Assembly (NCBI GenBank): GCA_028564925.1
Contig: CM053028.1
Coordinates: forward strand, 362,939,302 to 363,003,301
Direction: 5' to 3'
DNA from: Lithobates sylvaticus
Taxonomy: Eukaryota > Chordata > Amphibia > Anura > Ranidae
Length of the DNA: 64,000 nt
Made by a program: the position numbers and the translations under genes. Each line of letters starts with the position of its first letter. The first letter of the stretch is position 1. Shown here in pieces: positions 10,620-22,905 of the stretch. The notes under the pieces are model-generated. The model did not search any database. It saw only the letters and a list, made by a program, of their open reading frames with translations, and was not told the origin of the DNA.

Positions 10620-12065
10620 TTCATCTATTTATTAACAAAATATTACATTTATTTAAAAAAAAAAAAAAATTTGAATAAAAATTTTTCATTTTTAAATAGA
10701 ACTAGTATGAGCACTATATCTGCATTACTGTTAGCATATTGATGTTTCTTTTCACTTCCTTCACTTTCCAGATGGCAGGCTAAGGTGTGTTGCAAGAGTA
10801 CCTAACCAAACAGAAATAAAGTCTTTTGGCAGGTCAGACAGTTCACATTCTTCAACTTCAGATTTAACTGTTTATCCAGAGTTTAGCTTTAAAGTGGCCT
10901 TGTCACTTCCCTGAAAAAAATAGTCGGCAATCCCCTGTAAAAAAAGCTAGTAAATCTTCACTGTCTTAATGAGCTCTCTCTGCTGCTTTTCAGTCCTCCT
11001 GGGTGCGTTAAATACTTTGTCCCTGCTGAATGCTATGGGTTCTCCCGCTGGCCACTACATTGCTACAGGACACCGTACTGACATAGCGGCCAGCAGGAAC
11101 CACGGTGCCCAGCAAAAGACATGCTATTCTGCACTCCCAAAAGTGTTGACAGCAGCAGCGCTCAGAGATCAACCACCAATAGAATACAGGAGTATTCATC
11201 TTCAACTATTACAAGGGAGAGCTGGGCTGGATCTTTTTTTGTAAATTTAAGTAAATACATGCTGAATAAGTTATGCATTTATATACTGTATTTGTGCTAC
11301 TCTCCGTGATGAGAAATCATTTGGGAAAATAAACACTTTGTATAACTGCTCTTCACCATTTATTTTTAAAGACATCTAGTTTTTACAAAATGTCCTCAGC
11401 AGAAAATGGAACACTGGGCAGATGAAAGTTCCAAGTATAATCTAAAAAGCAATCTGGTGAAAGAGAAAAGCTAAATCTACAAGACATATGAAAAGAACAT
11501 ACTGTGCCATGCTGCCCACCCACAAAGTTAAAATAAGCCAACAGCAAGCGGTATACTTAGAATCTTTATATTTAAACAGATTAATGCCACATCACATTGC
11601 CTGGCTTCCTTGCAACTGCAGCAACCTCTAATATATGGGCTATTTTGAGTGCCTTCAGAACAAGTTCATGTGTGACTTCATTTCATGGATTAACACAAAC
11701 TGACTAAAAAAGTTTGGAGACTTTGTTCTTCCTAACTATTAACTATAATTAATGCTAAAAGGAATGCAGAAAATCACATTAGTCTGCAGCTGCCGGTCAT
11801 GTAAGTTTCTAAGTAGGGCAACACTACCAATCATGAAAATTAGTTGTGCTACGTGGAATGGAATCCTTCAGGATTACCGATAAAATCTTTTTCTAAACTC
11901 TACACTGAATTTGTAATCATGGCAGACAGAAGAACACTCCACTGTAGATGATTCCTACCCCATGGAGTAGATGGAAACGTCTTTCTGGTGGTTGTCTGAT
12001 CAATACAGCAGAGACCCAACCTTTTTGGCCTAGTCAAAGCTGTAACCTCCATCATCTAATCAGGG
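10620..12065. other. Intron-like sequence, nothing recognised
   Basis: Mostly AT-rich DNA without a recognised repeat or coding block. An A-run lies near 10657-10670. Reading frames between 10969 and 11309 have no recognisable domain. Confidence 0.35.
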
Positions 12066-12390
12066 ATGCTTCCAGATTCCGATAAGCCCCCACCTGCAGA
12101 ACCCCACAACCACCACCCAGGTGGGCATGTGGCTTGGTATGGTTCAGGAGGGGGGGGGGGGGGGCTTTCTCATCACCACCCCCCCCCCCATCTCATGGCC
12201 TGCCAGGCTGCATGCTCAGATAAGGGTCTGGTATGGATTTCCCCTTGAAATCCATACCAGACCCGAAGGCCCTGGTGTGGATTGGGGGGACCCCCATGCT
12301 GTTTTTATTTCCTCAAATTTTATAGCCAGCAAATGTTTTATTTACATTCAGCTGTTAGTGTGGAACTCCACTGACAGCTGATGACTCATC
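12066..12390. repeat. Fragment related to the outer arm of the giant palindrome at 49734-56014
   Basis: The order CCAGATTCCGATAAGCCCCC, a GGTATGGTTCAGGAGGGG block, GGCCTGCCAGGCTGC and GATTTCCCCTTGAAATCCAT repeats, in decayed form, the outer arms near 50040-50360 and 55420-55730. G and C runs at 12150-12190 are part of it. Confidence 0.65.
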
Positions 12391-13769
12391 CATTGCTAAG
12401 AATGCGGCAGCTGGCTTGCCAGTCCGCTCCGTATCAACCAGTTATACGCTGGTTGTTAAGGGTGCCGGCGGGGTGCCCGATTAGAAAGAAAAAATTGAAT
12501 GCTGCAAACCGGTGCTTAGCAGCGATTAGGAGCTTCTAGGAGCTGTCCGCTTTTTTTTCTGCTGTCAAATCGCTACCAAAAATGCAAAAAGTGTTTTTTT
12601 CTGTTCCTAGAAACAGTGTGCATGGACACATAGGCTAAAATGATTTGCTTCTAGAAGCAGAAAAAAAAAACACTCAAAAGCTGCTGCTAGGAGCATTTTT
12701 TTAAGCTAGTGTGCATGGAGCCTAAAGCATTATTCTGTATGTACCATCCCACAACATTTTGAACCAAGAAAACAAATCTTCTAACAGAGTGTACCATTAA
12801 ATTATAACCCGGGCATTACTGTTGAAGTCATACTGTATGTTAATGGAGGAGATGGATGGCCAGTATAAAGGTAGTACTTTATGCTAATATTTACTTAAAG
12901 TGGACCTTTCATTAACCTTACAAGATAGCAGGAATGCATTTCTGACATCACAATCAGTGGTATCATTTTTCAAAAAACTCTCTGCTGTTGTCTAGGCTGA
13001 GATGATGTCACTGGTTCCTTGCAGTCAGGTGGGAAGCATTTCCTTAGTTTCCTCTCCTCCAGAGATCAGAATGAAACACTGGGGTATATTTAAAAGAAAA
13101 AAAAAAAAAATCACTTCACTTGTCCAGGGAAACTAATACAGGCATGTGCAATGGGGTCAAATTGGATGTTCTTTTACCTTTACGGGTTGAATCTTATTTG
13201 TTTACTTAAAAATAAAGTGGTTTGTGGTCATAATGAATAAATAACAACATTTGACCTGTTGAGGAAATACAAGTAGAAAAGTTGACTTTTCCCCATTCAC
13301 ACAGAACGAATATACTAGCAGTTTTGCTGGATGAATAGCTATGCAAACATTACTTATACAAGTACACCACTAACATTTCAGCAAGTCACAAGGTGAGAGG
13401 CTGTATGTAGCAAGGGAGTATTCAGACTTTTTAACCTTGACAAGAACATCACAGGCACTAGGATGAACTGTGTCATCTCTAAGCCAGCATCTTTGTCCTG
13501 GAAGTAGATGCTGACCCATGTTGTAACCTACTCTAAGAACATTTAGATGCCATTAGGGGGGGGGGGGGGGGTCAGTACTGTACTAAATTCTTTATGGAAG
13601 CCTATCAGGAGCTTGATAGGCATAACCCACCCACTCCTGCTTCTAGAAACAGGAAGAGATTTTCAACAGACATTGCACCATGGATGAAAAGGAGGCTTGC
13701 AGAATTTAGTGTAAAAGCTATATCATTCGCAACAGACTTGCCTGACACCATTTGAAGGATAAAGTTGCC
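12391..13769. other. Repeat-poor stretch with a partial MITE
   Basis: Around 12530-12725 there are inverted words (CTAGGAGCTGTCC..; CTTCTAGAAGCAGAAAAAA; GTGTGCATGGACACATAGG; AGTGTGCATGGAGCCTAAAG) that suggest a damaged MITE with GTGTGCATGGRGCCTA ends. A TTAAAGTGGACC word at about 12896 looks like the end of a TTAA-type element. A G-run lies at 13556-13571. Nothing else is called. Confidence 0.4.
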
Positions 13770-13961
13770 TTAGGCTGGCCATACATTACACAATTCTCTT
13801 GTACAATTTTCCTTTAGATTTACCTAAACCATTTAATATAAAAAGATCAAACCTAAACACTTTCAATTTGTATGCAATCAGGCAGGCCCTTGTACTACAT
13901 AGCTGAAGGTAAATCTAAAGGAAATTGAACAAGAAAATGTTATCGTGTATGGCCAGCATAA
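13770..13961. mobile_element. Palindromic MITE (TTAGGCTGGCCATACA ends)
   Basis: Left TTAGGCTGGCCATACATTAC and right ATCGTGTATGGCCAGCATAA are inverted copies, with inner arms TTCCTTTAGATTTACC / GGTAAATCTAAAGGAA. A half copy of the same family lies at 40456-40575. Confidence 0.85.
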
Positions 13962-14884
13962 GTCTAGGTCTGCTTTAGCATCCCTACAAAGCACTCAATC
14001 CTACTGTCTATACATGCTCTGCTTGCTACAGTGACAAATAAGCAAATCTAAAAACATTTCAACACTGCAGCAAACAAGCATATAGCACACACAGTGCTAA
14101 TACAATGAAAAACATTTTGTCCATTTATGCTTATTTAACATCTGATCATTTTACAGTAATGTAGTTGTGCGCCCTACCTTCTCTCCTGGAAAACACTCCT
14201 GAATGTGCCATAAGAATGTGTAGAAAATAGATATTTATTAGCAGTAATATGTATGATTATATTCTTGCCATCTACAAATTCATAACAACGTGAAGTTGAT
14301 ACAGATATCACAGTGCTCAAAACAACTATTGATCACCAAAAAGTGTGCAAGTTAGGATGACTGACTGCAGGAGCGCCTAGGATTAACTACTACATTTTCT
14401 TAGAAGATTTAAAAAAAAAAGTGCAGTGTAGTAATTATATACGCCATGAAATGTATTTTCTTTAAATGAAAGTGGTGGCAGTACCTGAATTTGATCTCCG
14501 TTTAGCCTTTTGCAGTCCCTGTATACCAGTACAGGAGAGTGAGAAAAAGTAGCAGCATATGGAGCCAATAAGTTAATTTTATTACAAGAAGGTTGCTGAT
14601 TGGACAGAAAGATGAGCTCATGCCTGTGCTGCTTCTCCTTTCATTGTCCAATCACAGGCTGAACGGGTCCAGGACAACCAGGGTCTATTGAAAATGTATT
14701 AAATGATCCTGGCCATCAGACTGACATCCAGCAGCAGAAAAAGTACAGCAGGGGGAATCTCTGCATTGAAGGGCAATACTGCAGCAAAGGCTGGTCTTGT
14801 TATTTTTATCTTTTAATGGGCTATTCATTTTTATTTTCATTAATGGGCTATTCATTTTTTTCTTATTTTTGGCTGGAGTTCTGC
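13962..14884. other. Intron-like sequence, nothing recognised
   Basis: No known repeat or exon seen. T-rich simple sequence at 14795-14870. Confidence 0.35.
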
Positions 14885-15400
14885 TTAACCAATTCAATAC
14901 CAGGCACTTAGACACCTTCCCACCCAAGCCAATTTTCACCTTTCAGCGCTGTTGCACTTTGAATGACAATTGCGTGTCATACAACTATGTACCCAAACAG
15001 AATTTTTATCATTTTGTTCCCACAAAATAGAGCTTTCTTTTGGTGGTATTTGATCACCTCTGATCATAACACTGCATTTCAGACGTGCTGACAGCCACAG
15101 TTACTTTTCCTGATTGATAGCATCCTTTGCTATTGCTCCTGGATTTTAAAGCTAATCTACAGGCAGATACTACAATAATGCAGTCATCTTTTCTATAAAA
15201 CATCATTCAAAACCAATTCAATACCAGGCACTTAGACACCTTCCCGCCCAAGCCAATTTTCACCTTTTAGCGCTGTTGCACTTTGAATGACAATTGCGCC
15301 GTCATACAACACTGTACCCAAACAGAGTTTTTATCATTTTGTTCCCACAAATAGAACTTTCTTTTGGTGGTATTTGATCACCTCTGCAATTTTTTGCACA
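14885..15400 (+). repeat. TTAA-bordered frog repeat, 5' part present twice
   Basis: A unit that starts TTAACCAATTCAATACCAGG (14885) and runs to TTTGATCACCTCTG (about 15063) returns at 15211-15386. Between them is a 145-bp piece (15076-15220) also found at 17809-17955. The unit belongs to the same family as the complete copy at 56957-57790, recognised by AGAGCTTTCTTTTGGTGGTA and TTGATCACCTCTGC. The right part is missing. Confidence 0.8.
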
Positions 15401-15484
15401 ACAAATAAAAAAAAAAAACTGAAAATTTTGAAAAAAAAAACTACGTTTTTCTTTGTTTCTGTTAAATTTTTTCTTCAAATGATG

Positions 15485-15645
15485 GGCACTGATATGGCTG
15501 CACTGATGGTAAGGCTGCACTGATGGGCACCGATGAGGTGGCACCAATGAGGTGGTACTGACAGCCACTGATCATGGGCACTGATAGGTGGCACTGGTAT
15601 GCGGCACTGATGGGCACTCATAGACGGCAATGATGGGCAGTGAAA
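15485..15645. repeat. Minisatellite, TGATGGGCACTGATAGGTGGC type
   Basis: About eight irregular copies of an ACTGATGGGCACTGA / GGTGGCACTG unit. It directly follows the TTAA-repeat fragment. Confidence 0.85.
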
Positions 15646-15889
15646 AATGAGCATACAGTAGATTAATTAACTGCATGCAATATTTCCCACAATAGCAGTC
15701 CTTAGGGAATTATGTACTGTCATTTCTCACTTTTTATACATTTTTCTGCATGTTGTATGTGCTTTAGAACCTTTGCTCACTGCCATGGCTTTTAAAAATG
15801 CCAAGCTGTAAACATTATATACAGAAAAGCCTGTTACAGTATGTTAAAATATGCATCGTATTTAAGGATGTCATTACATTATTATACAG

Positions 15890-15990
15890 GATTTATATAG
15901 CGCCAACAGTTTACGTAAACTTACAATACAAATTAATACAGGAGGGATCAGAGGGCCCTGCTCATTAGAGCTTGCAATCTAGAAGTTACA
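15890..15990. repeat. Dispersed amphibian repeat fragment
   Basis: The run GATTTATATAGCGCCAACAG .. GGGCCCTGCTC .. AGAGCTTGCAATCTA is a common motif of vertebrate dispersed repeats in frogs. The family name is not known to me. Confidence 0.5.
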
Positions 15991-16389
15991 TGTGTATCAC
16001 ACAGATCTCTCTGAATTTTAATCTTTCAATTAAATGTTTTACCTTTTACCTTTACCTTACCCTGTGCATGCACAGCATTTTTGCCTTGGTTTGAGTCAAT
16101 CAGGAAGGCTTTTATGTTTTGTCAATTTTATATATTTTATATACTTTTCATAAATGTTTTGTTTTTATTATGATGTTTGCATATCAGGGTTGTAGATGTC
16201 ATACTAATGCAGTACCATCATTGGTTGCTTGTATATTGTGGCCCCTCAATTACTGATGATGCTAAATATGCCATTTTAAATATATTTGTGTTTTTCTTCC
16301 GTCCATTAGAACCAGTGATTAGCCCTGGTTTCCTGGACTTGGAACGCAAACATTATTATTATGTGCGTAATTTCCGGCCTTCTCCTCCG

Positions 16390-16740
16390 CCGGATGTGAC
16401 GTTTACGGCCGCCGAGGAACGCAAAACACTGTGTGTGCTGTGGTTCGGGCACATTCACTGCCGGAACGCACGCCACACTGCGCATGAGCGGACCGTTCTT
16501 GTCAATGGGACTGCGCATGAGCGGACGGACGTCTTTTCTCTTGTGTTCCTCCGCCGGACGTGACGTTTGCGGTCACCGTGGAACGCAAGTCCTACGGCGC
16601 TTGTGCGCCTGTTGTGGTCCACTGTGTGTGCCGCGGTTCGGGCACATTTCTCGCCGGAACGCACGGCACACTGCGCATGCGCGGACCGTTCCCATCAAGG
16701 GTACTACGCATGCGCGGACGGACCTCCTTCCTCCTGTGTG
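16390..16740 (+). repeat. Two tandem GC-rich units of about 165-190 bp with NRF1-like sites
   Basis: Unit 1 starts CCGGATGTGACGTTTACGG (16390) and unit 2 CCGGACGTGACGTTTGCGG (16554). Both contain GGTTCGGGCACATT, CCGGAACGCACG and an ACTGCGCATGMGCGGACCG block. Unit 2 holds the exact palindrome TGCGCATGCGC (16672-16682), the binding word of NRF1, and the GTGACGT words are CRE/ATF-like half sites. CpG-rich DNA inside AT-rich intron suggests a promoter, probably of a retroelement whose tail follows at 16968-17130. Confidence 0.6.
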
Positions 16741-16967
16741 TAGTGACGCACACAAACAGATAGTGTTGGTGGCGTCTGCATTTTAGGTGTATGACTTGGT
16801 AGTAAAACACTTAGTGTGATTCCACCCTCTGATCTACTAACGTCAGTTGATGCTCAGGATCACCTGCACCCACAGCTGTTTTTGATCTAACCATTTGTTC
16901 GGCCATCCTATCACAAGGAACATTGAACCAAGGTATTTGCTATATATATCCGCCTACTCATTGCATT

Positions 16968-17020
16968 GGCCACGCCTCTGATGATATCCAATCTAGGATG
17001 AAACATGTCAGGCGGGCTGA
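16968..17020 (+). ncRNA. Hammerhead-ribozyme-like motif
   Basis: Order: stem I left CGCCT (16973-16977), core CTGATGA (16978-16984), one extra T, stem II ATCC / GGAT with loop AATCTA (16986-16999), GAAAC (17000-17004), ATGTC (17005-17009) holding the GTC cleavage triplet, stem I right AGGCG (17010-17014), which pairs perfectly with CGCCT. This is the type I layout with a very short stem III, as in ribozymes of Penelope-like elements. The extra base before stem II may weaken it. It is followed by a tail with CAGCAATAAAACTG near 17085. Confidence 0.6.
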
Positions 17021-17808
17021 TGCAAGTATGCGGAATTGTCTTTTTATCCATGCCCTGATGTTTTTACTTTGATGTAAGTAGAATACCAGCAATAAAACTG
17101 TTAAACTTCACCTTGCGGGCTTCACTACTGTCATTACTCTCTTCCTTCAACCCGTGGGAGAGTTTTTTTCTAGCTTACACCAGATTTGGCTGAGTGGACT
17201 TGGTCACCAACATTCCATCAAGATTTTTCGGATTTAATCATACCTTTGGGTTCATCAGACTTCTATCCACCTTCTTCATGGCACCACGTGATTAATATCG
17301 CCTTCTTTCTGCTTCTATCTGGTAAGCAGATTACTATCACCTTAAGCGGGATTTTTGCACTACTTGTTCATTTCAAGAGGGCTATATATATATATGTATG
17401 CACCATTGTTTTGGTAGAAGATTACTTTCTTCACACAGCACCATTTATGTCTGATTGATGGACTGTCACCATTATTTCTGGATCATTGCCTCCACACCTA
17501 TAGACTTTTTTGTATTAAGTTTCACTATCACAGCGCCACATTTTGGTTTTATATAAAATGTTTTACCTCGTTTTACCAATTTGTGTTAATCTTTTTGTTT
17601 ATTTTAGCATGTGAAAAACATACTGAAAGAGAGAACTGAATTACTGGGTTTGACTATGGCCTCTGTCACCGGACAAAGCATCAATTTGTAATGTTTACTT
17701 CCATTTTCAGGACTGGCAAGCCCCCTTTTGGCAGATTAATTACACAGAGACATTGGAATCTGCCATAGAATATGAAATCTGGAAACTGGCAGCATTAAAC
17801 AACACCTT
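17021..17808 (+). other. Possible Penelope-type non-autonomous tail, then unrecognised sequence
   Basis: After the hammerhead-like motif comes an AATAAA-bearing tail and then text such as CACAGCGCCACATTTTGG (17535). No coding frame with family features was found. The link to Penelope elements is inference from the ribozyme-then-tail order. Confidence 0.3.
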
Positions 17809-17955
17809 ATTTCAGACGTGCTGACAGCCACAGTTACTTTTTTCCTAATTGATAGCATCCTTTGCTATTGCTCCTGGATTTTAAAGCTAATCTACAGGCA
17901 GATACTACAATAATGCAGTCATCTTTTCTATAAAACATCATTCAAAACCAATTCA
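17809..17955 (+). repeat. 145-bp piece duplicated from 15076-15220
   Basis: Both copies run from ATTTCAGACGTGCTGACAGC to ATTCAAAACCAATTCA with only a few differences by eye. Confidence 0.9.
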
Positions 17956-18034
17956 CACTTAGTGTAAAGGCAAAAGTTTTTTTATCTTAATGCATTAAGA
18001 TAAAAAGCCTCCCGTGTGCAGCAGCTCCCCTCAG

Positions 18035-21000
18035 CGAGACTGTGTTGCCCTGGGAGTTGGGTAACCCCACAATGAAATCCATAGACAGGTGGGTCAATGG
18101 CCTCTCACCATTGGGTATGGGTTGTAGGAGGCCCACTGGAAGGTGTTGTGGAGTCTTACGCTGAGCACACACCGAACAGGCAGCTACAAAAGGCAGTTAC
18201 ATCAGCACATAGACTAGGGAAATGGGAAATGGCCCAAAAGAGTTTATTCTTCCTAGGGTGGCCAGCAGCCTTGGGAGAATGGTAAGTCTGGAGCACGGCA
18301 GTACAGAGACTCTCTGGGACAAAACAGCGGTCACAAGGTTTCTCAGGAGGAGCATGGACCTGAGCAGCAAGAATTGTGTCACTCAAAAGGAGAAGTGAGA
18401 TTGGTCCGAACCGTAGCCAGAATATGATTAGGAGGAATCACAGGAACCGGAACCGCCTCCATCTTGGAAGTGGAGGAAAATTGTTGTGACAAAGCATCAG
18501 CCCTTACATTTTTAGTACTGGGTAAGAATGAGACAATGCAATTGAAACTAGACAAGAAAAGAGCCCATCGCGCCCTTCTGGGAGAGAGGCATTTAGCATC
18601 AGACAAGAATGTGAGATTCTTATGGTCAGCAAGAATGAGAACCGGCACAGTGGTACCTTGGAGAAGATGTCTCCATTCTTTTAGGGCTAAAATGATCACT
18701 AACAGCTCTCTGTTACCAATCTCATAATTGCACTCCGCAGGTGACAATTTCTTGGAAAAGTAGCCACAAGGATGCATAGTGCTCCCAGGAGGTAGGACGT
18801 TGAGACAGAATGGCGCCAACTCCAGTCTCAGAAGCATCAACCTCAAGAATAAAAGGTAACGTAGGATCAGAATGTGCCAACACAGGAGCAGAAACAAAAG
18901 ACGGCCTTGAGACTCTCAAAGGCCTTAATAGACTCCGGAGACCAACTCTGTGGGTTACCGTCCTTTATGGTCATATAAGTCAGGGGCTTGATCAGAGACG
19001 AGAAATTACGAATAAACTATCGATAATAGTTGGCAGCGCCAAGAAAACGCTGCAGAGGATGTAATCCCACAGGTCGAGGCCACTGTAGGACTGCTGAAAG
19101 TTTCTCTGGGTCAAACGAAAAACCAGCAGCGGAAATTACATAACCCAGGAATGGAACCTGTTCATGATGGAATTCACACTTCCCCAATTTACAATAGAGA
19201 TTGTTCCCGCTTAGTTTCTGAAGCACATGACAGACATCTGTGTGGTGGCTCTACAGGTACTTCGAAAATATGAGGATATCGTTGAGATAAACCACCACAT
19301 ATAACAAACAAATCTCGGAGGACATTGTTTAATAATAATAATAATAATAATAAATTCCTGGAAAACTGCTGGGGCGTTACAAAGGCCAAAAGGCATTACG
19401 AGGTATTCATAATGACCTGTTCTGGTATTAGAAAAAGCAGTTTTCCACTCGTCACCCTCTTTAATCCTCACGAGATTGTATGCCTCTCTCAAATCAAGCT
19501 ATGTGAAAACGTTACTCCCTGGAGGCGGTCAAATAACTCCGTAATCAACGGAATCAGATAGGCATTCTTAATCGTGGAACGATTGAGACCCCTATAATCA
19601 ATACAAGGTCTCCGTTCACCACTCTTCTTCACAAAGAAGAAACCAGCACCAGCAGGAGACGAGGATTTGCGGATGAAACCTCGAGAAAGTGCGTCTACAA
19701 CATACTCCATGGCCTTATCCAAGATTGACAAAGGGTAAACCCGGCCACAAGGGGGTATGGCACCAGGTTGAATGTCAATTGCGCAATCATACGACTGATG
19801 TGGAGGCAAACTACCGGCTTGACCTTTGTCAAAGACATCGCTAAAATCGCGGTACTCCTCCAGCAGGGAGGAGAATGAAGAGGTGCACAGGACCTTGGCT
19901 ACCTTCTGGAAGCATATCTTACTGCATTGTGGCGACCAGGAGAGAACCTCAGCACGGAGCCAATCAAAAGAGGGGTTGTGCCTCTGTAACCAAGGATAAC
20001 CAACAACCAGCGGAAACTTAGGTGAGGAAATAACTTGGAATTGTATTATCTTATGGTGAAGAGCCCCTACGGCCATGGACAACGAAAAACAGTCTCATGA
20101 GTCACATGGGCAGGCTGTAGAGGTCTACCTTTAAAGAGCCTCAATGGCAAGTGGAGTGTCACGCAGCTGCAGCGGAATCGAGCGCTTTGATACAAAGGCA
20201 GCATCAATGAACAGGCCTGCAGCCCCAGTCGATTAGAGCCTGTATCTTGACAGACGACTCAGCCAAAGAAAGGGTAACCGAAACCAGGGGCTTATCCTTC
20301 AGGATAACTGGGAACGAAACCACGCCACCTAAGGTCTGTCCATGACAAGACCGGTCTTGGACGGGTAGGACAAGACTTCAAAAAGTGACCTGCCTGGCCA
20401 CAAATAAGGTGCAATCTCTTCCCCCTACTAAGGGTTCTCTCATTCGCAGAGAGACGCGTGAAGCCCAAGTGCATGGGTTCATCTTCACTGACCAACTCGG
20501 TACCAGGAGGCATGGGAGGTGAGGGAAGCAAGGGTGGGACTGCAAAGCTTGGAGACAAATGTACAGGAGGCTTTCGCAAGTGCTCCTTAAAAGAGTCTGA
20601 AGTCAATAAGGGTGGCAAAATGTGATCAACTTCTCCAGCTCAGTGGGTATATCTTGGGCTGCCATCTCATCCTTGATGGTATCCAAGAGACCATGAGAAA
20701 AAGCAGCCACAAGGGCCTCATTGTTCCACGCAACCTCTGCTACCAGAGTACGGAATTAAATAACGTAATCAGCAACAGTTCTCGTACTCCATTTGATGGA
20801 CATGAAGCACTTGGCAGCAGAAGCGGAGCGTGTGGGAATGTCAAATATCCTTTTAAAAGAAGCCACAAACTCAGGGTAACTCAAGACAACAGGTTGTTGC
20901 GTCTCCCATAGAGGGTTTGCCCAGGTCAAGGCTCTCTCAGAAAGCAAAGATATCACAAAACCTACTTTGCTTCTATCCGTGGGAAACACCTGGGGCAGCA

Positions 21001-21520
21001 TCTCAAAGTATATCTCAACCTGGTTGAGAAACCCTCTGCATTGGACTGGATCGCCCCCAAAATGTCTGGGGAAGCGGAGCGGAACCAGACATACCTCTTA
21101 TAGAGGTGATACTGAAGGCGGGTTCCTGCACAGAGACTGGAGCAGCAGGTTGTACCGGAGCAGCCACAGTGGGAGATTCCAGGTGAGCCGTGCGACTCAG
21201 GACCATTTGTAACGCCATGGCAAACTGATCCAGGAGGTGATCCTGCTCATCCAATCTGGAAAAAATATTACCAACAAGTGGATTGACTGCATCTTCTGAA
21301 TTCATGGCCTTCACTTCTGTCAGAAACCATGAATCAGACTGAGACAGAAGTACAGTTAAATCACACTTGTTTAATAATAATAATAAAAAAGAGGTAAACA
21401 GAGTATAGTCATCATTACGGATCCGCCCCGTGTGAAAGGACCCTTAAGTAGGCAGGACTGATGAGCAGGATATCGACAGGTGAGTCACTGTGGAGAGATA
21501 GGAGCTGGCAATTAGCTCAG
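18035..21520 (-). mobile_element. Ty3/gypsy-type LTR retrotransposon, sushi-like (fossil, partial)
   Basis: Minus-strand order from high to low coordinates: LTR/leader-like DNA (about 21520-21320), gag-like region with a CCHC-type knuckle (about 21314-20292), protease and reverse transcriptase (about 20082-19017, with CIDYRGLN and [14 protein letters not shown]), RNase H (about 18919-18379, with [19 protein letters not shown] and [14 protein letters not shown]) and the start of integrase (to about 18040). The residue patterns are those of vertebrate chromovirus-like sushi elements, which copy through a virus-like particle. The rest of integrase and the far LTR are absent. It is broken, with at least half a dozen breaks, and looks old. 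Confidence 0.9.
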
Positions 21521-22905
21521 AGAAGGAAGAATGTGCTTTCAGAAAATATATGGTTTGGGGGTCTTTTACCAACTCAAAGTTGTGAGAAATTATAACTTCC
21601 AGATTTTGAGGAAATTGTTCTTATTTAGAGTTTTGCGCAACTTCAGTTTTCACCATTTCACAAAAAGACGCAATGTAAAATTTACAAATATTTTTTCAGT
21701 AATTTATCAACGCAATAGTTTTAGCTTCTATATTTAGTTTAAGCAGGAATTATGTAAGTTTTGCCATATATGTATCCACTAATAATGATTTTAGTTTATT
21801 TTTTTCTTAATAGAAAATTGATAAACATTTGTGCAACTATTGTGGGGCCTAAAAACAAAATCAGGAGCACATTGTTTTTTATTCTACAGGCCATGTGCTT
21901 TCAGAAAATATATGGCTTGGGGGGTCTTTTCCCTTACAGCTTTCAGTGTTAAAGTAAAAAAAAAGAATGGAAAAACTGCAAAAAATGGTCTGGCCACCTG
22001 ATTTTAAAAGTGGAATGCAGGGGCTGACAGCTAAAGGGTTAAACTCTGTCAGTGGGCTTGAAGAGTTCTTCCCAAATACCTATCCAGCAATGTTCCTAAA
22101 TGGGAAATTATAAATGATCCGCGCCACAGAGATACAGTAGTTATATGCAGCAGTTGTCTATTGTGAGGATATCACCCAGCAATGAATAAATAGTGAATTA
22201 GTGAATTACAATACGATGTTACAAGATTCCAAAAAATTATCAATATGCAAAAGTGACAAAAAAAAAAAATTAAAATGAAAGTGACACGTGCTTTCAATAA
22301 TTTATAATTTTCCATTTAATTTCTCATATTAAAGTGTCCCATGCAGAAATAAAGTGTTCCGGGCAAAAAAAAAAAAAAAAGTGTCCAGTACAACCAATTT
22401 ATAAAAATATATTTAAAAGTGTCTTTTGGCATCTTGACTCTATATTGTAACACAGAAAAACTGCAAAAGAATGAGAGGGTTTTTCCTATTTTACCATTTA
22501 CCCCATGGCCTGAAGGGTCTCCAGCACCTTGTGAAGCTATGACAATAATCTAAGCAAACAGGAGGAGGACATAGTCCAGATAAGGAAGAACCAGATTTTT
22601 GCAGATAAAAAAAGTGCGACATTCTGGCTGACGCCGAGAGACTGAATGGCAAAACCTAAAATTGAATACTGTCTGGACTGCAAGTTTGAAATACTGCTGA
22701 TGAAGCAGATAAATTGGAATGTGAAGGTCCTACAGATCTAGAGTAACATTGTACGCATCCATTTTCAAAATCTTTTGTACCAAATAGATGCTTTTCATGC
22801 TGAATTTCTTGTAGTTTGGATATTTATTAACCAGCTTTAGATTTATGATCTCGCAGTAATTTCCAGCTTCTGTCTTGAACAAACTGAATTGTTTGTACAA
22901 TTACT
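21521..22905. other. Repeat-like sequence with a 40-bp motif present twice
   Basis: TGTGCTTTCAGAAAATATAT followed by GGYTTGGGGG occurs at 21533 and 21894 in the same orientation, which suggests two copies of an unnamed repeat. From 22000 to 22905 I see only AT-rich DNA with A-runs and no exon. Confidence 0.45.

Noticed and set aside
10969-11309. Overlapping frames as a small gene
   Set aside because: No similarity recognised, no consistent frame and no splice signals.
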